Notes under the pieces: model-generated | Told to the model about the DNA's origin: nothing | The model's database searches: none | What the model saw: only the letters and a program-made list of their open reading frames with translations | From: CAWINY01 sp963837635 | Lineage (GTDB): Bacteria; Acidobacteriota; Terriglobia; Terriglobales; Acidobacteriaceae | Reading direction: 5' to 3' | Length of the DNA: 64,000 bases | Assembly: GCA_963837635.1 (NCBI GenBank) | Contig: CAWINY010000007.1 | Location: 62,001 to 126,000 of the forward strand | Made by a program: the position numbers and the translations under genes | Part shown: one piece after another, positions 53,971-60,725 of the stretch | Layout: each line of letters starts with the position of its first letter | Numbering within the stretch: position 1 is the stretch's first letter

Positions 53971-54426
53971 CTACTTGCGAGCCCAATCAGCATCGCACTG
54001 CGAGCCTTGGCGCTCATTCGTGGTTTGAAGCTGCCAGCCCTGCTGGATGTGGTAGGGGTGGACGGAAATCACTACGTATGGGACGCCAAGAAAATGTCTC
54101 GGGACGCTGTCCGTCAGCTGGAGACAATTTAGGTTCAGGGCGCGAATTTTTGCTGCCAGTCGCTTCACGGCTCGGCGCAGGCTCGCTTCTCCAACGCGGC
54201 CGAAGGCAGTTGTCGTGAGTTGGCCGGCCACGAAAAAGAGGTGCCATCCCATGGCGGCCAGCTTGCGCTCCAGAGTGAAGCTGTCGACGGTCTTCATGGT
54301 TCGCCATTCCTTTGAGTACGCGCAGGTTTCTATCCCCAGCCCATTGGGAAGGAGCAAACCTTCCTGCACCATCATTGTGCCGGCCTGCAAACTCGCCGTC
54401 GGTTCTATGGTTTTCACGGTATTCAC
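53971..54426 (-). CDS. Conserved-looking hypothetical protein
   Basis: A 151-residue protein, probably soluble. The central part LAAMGWHLFFVAGQLTTTAF, RRAVKRLAAKIRALNLNCLQ and HFLGVPYVVISVHPYHIQQG looks like a folded alpha/beta domain and resembles small uncharacterised proteins I associate with Acidobacteriota, but no function is known. Only the region from about residue 40 to 135 looks conserved, so the start may be later. It lies 25 bp after the 73-residue gene on the same strand. Confidence 0.6.
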   Translation of the reverse strand: MNTVKTIEPTASLQAGTMMVQEGLLLPNGLGIETCAYSKEWRTMKTVDSFTLERKLAAMGWHLFFVAGQLTTTAFGRVGEASLRRAVKRLAAKIRALNLNCLQLTDSVPRHFLGVPYVVISVHPYHIQQGWQLQTTNERQGSQCDADWARK

Positions 54427-54451
54427 AAACGCAGTTCTTCAGCACCTCAGC

Positions 54452-54673
54452 CTAGAGCCGCTGCTCGATCAGCGAGACCAGCACCTGCGCCATTAAGCCT
54501 GGATTGGAGCCCAAGTACTTGGCCAGGTCATCACGACACAGGACAAACGCCCGTGCGCCGTCTGGAAATGGCGTCTTGGCATTGTCGGTTTTGAGCAGGA
54601 ATTCAGCGGGCTTGGGACAGCGCTCGCACTTCTCATTGGCGCTGCATCGTTCGATATTCGTTTGAAGTGCCAT
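54452..54673 (-). CDS. Small Cys-containing hypothetical protein
   Basis: A 73-residue protein with Cys10, Cys16 and Cys19 (ERCSANEKCERCPKPAEF) and a fourth Cys near 47 (FVLCRDDLAKYL), suggesting one zinc site. No family is recognised. It is probably co-transcribed with the 151-residue gene downstream. Confidence 0.55.
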   Translation of the reverse strand: MALQTNIERCSANEKCERCPKPAEFLLKTDNAKTPFPDGARAFVLCRDDLAKYLGSNPGLMAQVLVSLIEQRL

Positions 54674-54800
54674 CAGGTTCGTTGAACTCGCATGCTATAC
54701 CCCTCCAACCCTTGTCACCTGTCTTTTCAAGGCGATACGGAAAAGGCGTTACGTAATTTTCTCCACCAGTCCCGCCGAAGCCTACTCCAAACTCAAGTGG

Positions 54801-55112
54801 CTAGCGGCCATATCCACCACGGTAGTCACCGCCGCCACGCGTACCGCGAGAACTACCGCCACGATCGGTTTTGGCTCGCGCTTCGTTCACCGTTAAGGGA
54901 CGCCCTCCTGAGTCCTTGCCGTTGAGCGCCGCGATCGCTGCTGCAGCCTCGGTGTCGTTCGGCATTTCCACGAACCCAAATCCGCGGGAACGACCGGTGT
55001 CGCGGTCGGTCACGACTGATACATTCTCGGTGGCGCCAAACGGTTCGAACAACTGCTGCAAATCGTCTTGGGTCATGCTGAAAGAGAAGTTGCCAACAAA
55101 GATTTTCTTCAC
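54801..55112 (-). CDS. Glycine-rich RRM RNA-binding protein
   Basis: A 103-residue single RNA-recognition-motif protein. RNP2 is KIFVGNFSF at the N-terminus and RNP1 is RGFGFVEM near residues 44-51, followed by AIAALNGKDSGGRPLTV and a Gly/Arg-rich tail (GGSSRGTRGGGDYRGGYGR). Such small proteins bind single-stranded RNA and are often cold- or stress-induced. The start is GTG with AAGGAG 5 nt before it. Size and layout are normal. Confidence 0.93.
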   Translation of the reverse strand: MKKIFVGNFSFSMTQDDLQQLFEPFGATENVSVVTDRDTGRSRGFGFVEMPNDTEAAAAIAALNGKDSGGRPLTVNEARAKTDRGGSSRGTRGGGDYRGGYGR

Positions 55113-55730
55113 GAGATCTCCTTATACTACCTTCTTCATATTTTGATCCGGACGGCTAATGATTTGTGGTTGGAATGGCTGTCGGAAGAGCGGCACGTTG
55201 GGCTCCACGAACACTCGCACGAGAGGGGCCTCAAAGCGCGTTCCATGACATGTCCTTACTTGGTGCATCTCGGCTCAGCAGTGGCTGCAATCGCCTGACC
55301 TGCCCAATGCGCCCTCATGCTGATCTGCGTTGCACGGTCGCAGCATTGCCGGGATAAATGCTTGCTGAAACAGCATGCAGAGGAACACTCGATTCAACTG
55401 TCGAGATGGTTAAGCTAAGGAAGAGAGGATTCAGATAAGCTGACTTAGTTCAGATGATCTGATCGAGGGACGCACACTACTCACTCATTCTCAACCTTAG
55501 GCCGAATACCACGGCTTGTCAAATCCTCGATGAAGCGCAAGCACGTCGCGACAATAATCCACTTCACCACCGGAAGCCGCGAGCAGACATTGAAACCTTA
55601 TAGGGCTGGTCAGCCTAAGGGGGTTCGGGTATCTGCTTCGAATCTGCGACATGGATCAAGAGAGACCCGAGACCGAGGTGCCCGGACCTAAGGCAAAGTA
55701 ATTACGCGGCAGATCACTCCTGGTGACGTA
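55113..55730. other. Long stretch without a recognised gene
   Basis: About 620 bp upstream of the RRM gene. Short open frames show no family pattern. An imperfect hairpin GCTTGCTGAAACAGCATGC lies near 55361-55380 and CAGATGATCTG near 55453. It may carry the RRM promoter and leader; cold-shock-type leaders can be long. Confidence 0.35.
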
Positions 55731-55746
55731 TCATTACCGGTAATGA
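55731..55746. promoter_or_regulatory. Perfect 16-bp palindrome overlapping a start codon
   Basis: TCATTACCGGTAATGA is identical to its reverse complement. The ATG of the 63-residue gene (55743) lies inside its right arm. A dimeric repressor bound here would block expression. No second copy was noticed. Confidence 0.4.
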
Positions 55747-55934
55747 CTTTATTTCCGAAAACGGAACGAGAACCCACAAACCGACCTTCCCAGGTCAAAG
55801 GCCCCATTCGGTGTCACAAATGTCAATTGAAGTGCCGCGATGCGGAACACTATCTGAGCCATAAGTGTGACCCTGCGCCGCCCCCGGATTGCTCGCCCTT
55901 CCTTCGTCCTGCCGTCGTCAAACCCCAAAGTTAG
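55743..55934 (+). CDS. Small protein with Cys/His zinc-finger-like motif
   Basis: A 63-residue protein containing CHKCQLKC, then HYLSHKC: four Cys and two His in a pattern that could form a zinc finger. No family is recognised, and the flanks are Pro-rich. Its start lies inside a perfect palindrome and there is no obvious ribosome site, so expression is uncertain. Confidence 0.45.
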   Translation: MTLFPKTEREPTNRPSQVKGPIRCHKCQLKCRDAEHYLSHKCDPAPPPDCSPFLRPAVVKPQS

Positions 55935-56271
55935 CGGACGGCGAGGCGCACGATGCAAAGGAACTCTTCAATTAAGAGTGTGTTGGTTTTCACCTGTTGG
56001 AGTCTTAGGCCGAGCCCTTCGCTTGTTCCACCAGGAACGATACCACTGGATGATCTACAGGGCGCGTAAGCCGGATGAACTGGTGCCCTGTGGCCACCTG
56101 CAGGAACAGGCTGAACCCATCTGCCCAAAAGCAATCTGATTCAGTAAATTCCAGGGCAGGAACAGGGGAGGGAGCGATGGGAGGGGACCGTCGGGAAGGT
56201 GGGTTCCCGGCTTATCGACCCCTAACATCCCCATGATTTGATTTGGGCCAAATCTCTAGTGCTTTAGAATC
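55935..56271. other. Intergenic stretch left of the tRNA fragment
   Basis: About 337 bp. A plus-strand frame (VLGRALRLFHQERYHWMIYR) is open but has no family. GATTTGG-G-CCAAATC (15 bp) near 56238-56252 is a perfect inverted repeat just downstream of the tRNA 3' end on the minus strand. Nothing else is recognised. Confidence 0.35.
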
Positions 56272-56315
56272 TGGCGGGGACGACGAGACTCGAACTCGCG
56301 ACCTCTGCCGTGACA
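56272..56315 (-). other. 3' fragment of tRNA-Asp(GTC), probable attachment site
   Basis: Read on the minus strand, the 44 nt begin at U33 with TGTCAC (anticodon GTC) and continue with the 3' anticodon stem GGCAG, variable loop AGGTC, T-arm GCGAG-TTCGAGT-CTCGT, acceptor CGTCCCC, discriminator G and encoded CCA. The 5' half of the tRNA is missing. Breaks in the anticodon loop are a usual crossover point for tRNA-targeting integrases, so this is likely the far att site of an integrated element. By orientation the element lies to the right (higher coordinates). Confidence 0.8.
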
Positions 56316-56399
56316 TGGAGTAACCATATGTGTTTACAACATCTTACACAACACTGGTCGCACCGCCAGGTCGTTGAAATCACACTCAGGGCACAATAA

Positions 56400-56789
56400 G
56401 ACTGGGACCGCTCGGTAACCGACCTTCTCGCCACTCTGCAAGAACTGGAACATCTCGGCGTCGGTTTCGTATCGCTGACCGAAGCGCTGGACCTGACCAC
56501 GCCGGCTGGCCGAGCCATGGCCGGCTTGCTGGCGGTGTTCGCTGCCTTCGAGCGGGAGATCCTACAGGAACGGGTACAGGCCGGCTTGGCCCATGCCCGC
56601 CAGAATGGCAAGCGTCTGGGCAGGCCGCAGACAGCAGCGCTCCAAGCGGGTCCCGTTCGGGAGCTATATCATGCCAGAGAGGAACTGACGAGAGCCGGTC
56701 TGAGTGGTGCTACAATTGCGTCGAAATGGCTGGCGCTAATTGCTTCTTCGTCCGGCCGCAGCCGGAACAGCGCGTGGCATGACGTTTAG
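56400..56789 (+). pseudogene. Serine recombinase (resolvase) remnant
   Basis: Starting right after an in-frame TAA, the sequence reads DRSVTDLLATLQELEHLGVG, FVSLTEALDLTTPAGRAMAG, then FEREILQERVQAGLAHARQN and GRPQTAAL. This is the second half of a Tn3-resolvase/Hin-type catalytic domain. The N-terminus with the catalytic Ser is missing and the C-terminal HTH is scrambled after about LYHAREE. It lies 85 bp inside the tRNA fragment and is probably a dead mobility gene of the island. Confidence 0.8.
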
Positions 56790-56804
56790 GCAGACTCAAG
56801 CAAA

Positions 56805-57197
56805 GTGACTCTTAAGTTCAAACTCGTCGCCCTCATTTTGGCTTTGGTGTTTCTGGGGGGAAGCCTCTCCGTATTTGCAAGCTGCTTGGGGCAGGACGCA
56901 GTTTCGACGCCCAACCACTGCTGCCCCCATTGTCGGATGACAATGGTCCGCCACTCGGAAAGTGGCAACCAAGTGAGCCTTGCGGAGCGCGGCCCCTGCT
57001 GTGAGCTGTCCAGCGGCAAGCCAAGTCCGGCCCTGGTGCCGCTGCCGCTCAAGAACAGTAGTTCACACCTCCGCATGGTGACGCTACCATCTGTTGCAGT
57101 TAGGCAAGATCTAAGCAGGCCTGAAAAGAGAACGGACTCGATCCCCCATTTCCCCGAGGTAAGTTCCCAGGCAGTGCTTTGCAGCTTTCTGATTTAG
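56805..57197 (+). CDS. Secreted Cys/His-rich small protein
   Basis: A 130-residue protein with an N-terminal signal (LVALILALVFLGGSLSVFAS), then HCCPHCRMTMVRH and PCCELSSG, a Cys/His/Met-rich region that could bind copper or silver. No family is recognised. It is the first gene ahead of the metal-efflux operon (80 bp before the TolC-like gene), so a periplasmic metal-binding role is inferred. The start is GTG. Confidence 0.6.
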   Translation: MTLKFKLVALILALVFLGGSLSVFASCLGQDAVSTPNHCCPHCRMTMVRHSESGNQVSLAERGPCCELSSGKPSPALVPLPLKNSSSHLRMVTLPSVAVRQDLSRPEKRTDSIPHFPEVSSQAVLCSFLI

Positions 57198-57276
57198 TCC
57201 CTTCCCTCTTCTTGTCTGTCGGCGGGCGTTCGAGCGCCTGAAATGCAACTTTTTCATTCAATAAAGCGAGACTTAC

Positions 57277-58623
57277 ATGAAGAGGAAAGGGTTGTTCCTG
57301 GCCCTCGCTGTTCTGTTTTTAGTTAGCGGATTTGCGAACGGCCAGAACGGTAGCGCCAGGCAATCCCCAAAGGTCGTCCCTGGCCCGCCAACCGAACGGT
57401 TGCAGCTTGACGATGTGGTCCGCGAAGCCCTGCAGCAGAATCCCGCGATTCAGGCCGCGCGGCATATGGTCGCGGCGCAACGGGCCAAGGTGCCGCAGGC
57501 AAGCGCACTGCCTGATCCCACGGTGGGCGTCGGCTGGATGGGCAATATCCAACCCTTTAGCGTGCAGACGGGCGATCCTTCCAGCTATCGCAGCATCAGC
57601 GCCATGCAGATGCTGCCGTACCCGGGCAAGCGAGGATTGCGCGGTCAGATCGCCTCCAAGGAGGCCGATGCCAGCCAGTGGGACATCGAGGCGGCTCGCC
57701 GGCGTGTGGCGGCCGATGTCAAAGCGGCCTATTACGATTACTGGTACTACGACAAGGCCATCCGCACCACCGAGCGCAATCGTGACCTGTTGACGAAACT
57801 GTCCCAGATCAGCGAAGTGCGCTACCGCGTCGGCAAAGGCATGCAGGCGGACGTCTTGCGCTCGCAGGTCGAGATCTCGATCCTGCTCCAGAAGCGGACC
57901 ACCCTGGAGCAGATGCGGGCCACGGCGCAGGCGCGACTGAACTCCTTGCTCGCGCGTGACCCGGATGCGCCCCTGCCGTCCCCGGCCGAGATTCCCCGCC
58001 AAACAACGCTGAGCTATTCGCTGGAGGATCTATACACGCTCGCCCGGCAAAACGATACCGAGTACCAGAAGATGCAGACAACGGTTGAGCGCAACCAGCT
58101 CGCTATCAACCTGGCGCAGAAGGATTACCGGCCGGATTTATCCGTGGGTTACATGTACCAGCAGCGGCCGATGATGCCGGATATGCACGGCCTGACCTTT
58201 ACCGTGAACGTACCGGTCTTCTATAAGAGCAAACAGCGCGAAGAGGTGCGGCAGGCTACGGAAGAGGAACTGAGCGCGGCCAGTGCGCGCGACAACCGTC
58301 AGAACGAACTCTACTTTGAACTGAAGCAGAATTATCTGGCCGCCAAGGCCAGCGAGACTTTGCTGAAACTCTATTCCCAGGGCGTGATACCGCAGTCGTC
58401 GCTCGCCTTGGAATCGTCAATGTCGGCTTATCAAGTGGGAAATTTGGACCTCCTTACCGTGCTCAGCAATTTCACGACGATCCTGAACTATGAGACCGAT
58501 TACTACCGCGAGCTGGCCAACTATCAGACTGCGTTGGCGCGCATGGAATCCCTGACGGGCGCCGATCTTACCAGCGCTGCCCTTCCAGACCCCAGCGCGC
58601 CCGCCGCGCCGGAAAAGCAATAA
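57277..58623 (+). CDS. TolC-family outer membrane efflux protein (CusC/CzcC-like)
   Basis: A 448-residue protein with a cleavable signal (LALAVLFLVSGFANGQ, no lipobox). Two TolC-type repeats follow: LDDVVREALQQNPAIQAARH in the first half and LYTLARQNDTEYQKMQTTVE in the second, each leading to long alpha-helical stretches (YRVGKGMQADVLRSQVEIS; YQVGNLDLLTVLSNFTTI). It forms the outer-membrane channel of a tripartite RND pump. It is 13 bp ahead of the adaptor gene. Confidence 0.9.
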   Translation: MKRKGLFLALAVLFLVSGFANGQNGSARQSPKVVPGPPTERLQLDDVVREALQQNPAIQAARHMVAAQRAKVPQASALPDPTVGVGWMGNIQPFSVQTGDPSSYRSISAMQMLPYPGKRGLRGQIASKEADASQWDIEAARRRVAADVKAAYYDYWYYDKAIRTTERNRDLLTKLSQISEVRYRVGKGMQADVLRSQVEISILLQKRTTLEQMRATAQARLNSLLARDPDAPLPSPAEIPRQTTLSYSLEDLYTLARQNDTEYQKMQTTVERNQLAINLAQKDYRPDLSVGYMYQQRPMMPDMHGLTFTVNVPVFYKSKQREEVRQATEEELSAASARDNRQNELYFELKQNYLAAKASETLLKLYSQGVIPQSSLALESSMSAYQVGNLDLLTVLSNFTTILNYETDYYRELANYQTALARMESLTGADLTSAALPDPSAPAAPEKQ

Positions 58624-58636
58624 GAAGGAGCGACAG

Positions 58637-60109
58637 ATGGCTCACAACAAATTCCTACGCATGGTTGCTCTGCTGGCGGCGGGGGTGGTCGTAATTTGGG
58701 TTTTGTACGGCGGGAGAATTCGCGCCGCATGGCAGGGGTCCCCGGCAAGCGCGGGTTTTGCGCTTGGTGGGGTAGAGCATGACCCTGCCAACACGCCTGT
58801 GCAGAGCAGTCCGGCCCCCGGCAGTGTAGAGCGCAAGATTCTCTACTGGTACGACCCCATGCATCCAAAGTACAAGGCCGACAAACCCGGCAAGGCTCCG
58901 GACTGCGGCATGGACCTGGTCCCGAAGTACGCCGATGATCCGCCAATGGCTGCGACCCCCGCCAGCGGGGGCGAGCGCAAGGTCCTCTACTGGTACGACG
59001 CGATGAATCCTCAGCGCCACTATGACAAGCCGGGCAAAGCCTCGGATGGGATGGACCTGCTGCCCCAGTATGCCGAGGTTCAGAGTGCACCCATGGCGCC
59101 GGGCTCGGTGATGATTTCCGCCGACAAGCAGCAGTTAATTGGTGTTCGCACTGCCCAGGTCAAGCGGGAGACGCTGATGCGCGACGTCCGCACCACTGGG
59201 CAAATCACCACCGATGAAACCAAGATCGCGCACGTGCACGTGAAGGTGAACGGCTTTATCGAGAACGTCTACGTCGACTACATTGGCCAGTTGGTGAAGA
59301 AGGGGCAGCCACTATTCACCTGGTACAGCCCCGATTTGCTCTCCACGCAGGAGGAATACCTGATCGCCAAGCGCGGCGAGAAAACGTTGGGGACCTCGGA
59401 ATTTGCCGAAGTGGCTCAGGGTTCGGAGTCGCTGCTGCGCTCCGCCCGCCAGCGGCTCAAGCTGTGGGACATCAGCGATGAGCAAATCAAGAAATTGGAC
59501 GAAACGGGCGAGGTCAGCCGCACGCTGACGTTCTACTCGCCGATCAGCGGTTTTGTCACCGATCGCAAGGCGTTTCCGCAAACGTCGGTCAATCCGGACA
59601 CGGAGTTGTACACGGTTTCTGACCTGTCCACCGTCTGGGTCAACGCCGACGTGTTCGAGTATGAAGTGCCGTTTGTGAAACTCGGGCAGCACGCGGAAAT
59701 GCAGCTCAGCTACTATCCCGGGAAGAGCTGGAACGGGCGCGTATCGTTCATTTATCCCACGGCTGACGCTACTACGCACACGGTGAAAGTTCGCCTGGAG
59801 TTCCCGAATCCCGGCTTCCAGTTGAAGCCGCAGATGTTCGCGGATGTGCAGTTGAAGATCAACTACGGCAACCAAATCTTGGTGCCGCAGGAAGCCGTGC
59901 TCGATTCCGGCAAGGAACAGAGTGTATTTGTCGCGCATGACGGCGGCTACTTCGAACCGCGGAAGATCACGACCGGCGCCAAGCTCGACGGCAAGATTGT
60001 GGTGCTCGCCGGGCTGAAGCCGGGCGAAACGATCGTGACTTCAGGCAACTTCCTGATCGACTCGGAAAGCCAGTTAAAGGGCGCAACAGGAGCGATGCAG
60101 CATCAATAG
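58637..60109 (+). CDS. RND efflux periplasmic adaptor (CusB-like) with two heavy-metal-binding domains
   Basis: A 490-residue membrane-fusion protein. One N-terminal membrane segment (MVALLAAGVVVIWVLYG) precedes two heavy-metal-binding modules: YWYDPMHPKYKADKPG plus APDCGMDLVP (residues 70-97) and YWYDAMNPQRHYDKPG plus ASDGMDLLP (118-143); the second lacks the Cys. Lipoyl/hairpin and beta-barrel parts follow (VDYIGQLVKKGQPLFTWYSP, TFYSPISGFVTDRKAF, VWVNADVFEYEV, ILVPQEAVLDSG). It links the inner-membrane pump to the outer-membrane channel. AAGGAG lies before the ATG. The metal is probably Cu or Ag. Confidence 0.9.
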   Translation: MAHNKFLRMVALLAAGVVVIWVLYGGRIRAAWQGSPASAGFALGGVEHDPANTPVQSSPAPGSVERKILYWYDPMHPKYKADKPGKAPDCGMDLVPKYADDPPMAATPASGGERKVLYWYDAMNPQRHYDKPGKASDGMDLLPQYAEVQSAPMAPGSVMISADKQQLIGVRTAQVKRETLMRDVRTTGQITTDETKIAHVHVKVNGFIENVYVDYIGQLVKKGQPLFTWYSPDLLSTQEEYLIAKRGEKTLGTSEFAEVAQGSESLLRSARQRLKLWDISDEQIKKLDETGEVSRTLTFYSPISGFVTDRKAFPQTSVNPDTELYTVSDLSTVWVNADVFEYEVPFVKLGQHAEMQLSYYPGKSWNGRVSFIYPTADATTHTVKVRLEFPNPGFQLKPQMFADVQLKINYGNQILVPQEAVLDSGKEQSVFVAHDGGYFEPRKITTGAKLDGKIVVLAGLKPGETIVTSGNFLIDSESQLKGATGAMQHQ

Positions 60110-60120
60110 AAAGAGTGCTT

Positions 60121-60195
60121 TGCCGCTGATTTGCGCTGATGAACGCTGATCTTCTCCTGCTTCTTGTCAGCGTCATCAGCGTTCATTAGCGGCAG
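60121..60195. repeat. Extragenic palindromic repeat
   Basis: TGCCGCTGATTTGCGCTGAT with GAACGCTGAT on the left and AGCGTCATCAGCGTTCATTA with GCGGCA on the right form a long imperfect inverted repeat around an 18-nt spacer. Repeats built on ATCAGCGTTCATCAGCG are common in Acidobacteriota and Verrucomicrobia by memory. It lies between the adaptor and the NosL-like gene. Confidence 0.6.
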
Positions 60196-60218
60196 GTTGG
60201 ACTTCTAAGGAAAAGCTT

Positions 60219-60725
60219 ATGGCTGGAAAAGTTTCCATCGCCGCTATAGTGCTGCTGGTTATCATCGCGGGCTTCCTGCTGGCCGGTCAGTGGAGCCTGC
60301 ACCAGCACTCGACCGAGGTGTGCGGCATTTGCCGGCGGCACATCAGTCCGCAGGCCGGCGTGATCGCTGAAGTCGGAGGCCGCCGGCGGCACGTGTGCTG
60401 CGCGCACTGCGCGATCACCGAGGGCCTGCAGGAGCACAAGCCGGTACGGTTGATTGAAGTCACCGATTACAACAGCGGGCGCAAGCTCGATCCCGCCCAG
60501 GCCTGGTATGTGGATGGCAGCCGGGTCGTCGTCTGCATGCACGATATGACGCGCATGGACGAGATGAAGCAGGTCGAGCGCGCCGCGTTCGACCGCTGCT
60601 CCCCCGGAACCCTGGCTTTTGCCGGCCGCGCCGAAGCCGACGCGTTCGTGGCCCAGAACGGCGGGGCGATTCACAACCTGCAGGAGATGCTTGCCGCAGT
60701 CAACGGTGGGAAGGCCCAGCCATGA
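60219..60725 (+). CDS. Membrane-anchored Cys-rich NosL-like metal-binding protein
   Basis: A 168-residue protein with one N-terminal membrane anchor (IAAIVLLVIIAGFLLAGQ). EVCGICRRHISPQ (Cys35, Cys38) and HVCCAHCAITEG (Cys60, Cys61, Cys64) are followed by a Met/His/Cys segment VVCMHDMTRMDEM. This set resembles NosL-type copper-binding proteins. The stop overlaps the ATG of the CusA-like gene (ATGA). It may hand copper or silver to the pump. NosL assignment is by style, not a full match. Confidence 0.7.
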   Translation: MAGKVSIAAIVLLVIIAGFLLAGQWSLHQHSTEVCGICRRHISPQAGVIAEVGGRRRHVCCAHCAITEGLQEHKPVRLIEVTDYNSGRKLDPAQAWYVDGSRVVVCMHDMTRMDEMKQVERAAFDRCSPGTLAFAGRAEADAFVAQNGGAIHNLQEMLAAVNGGKAQP

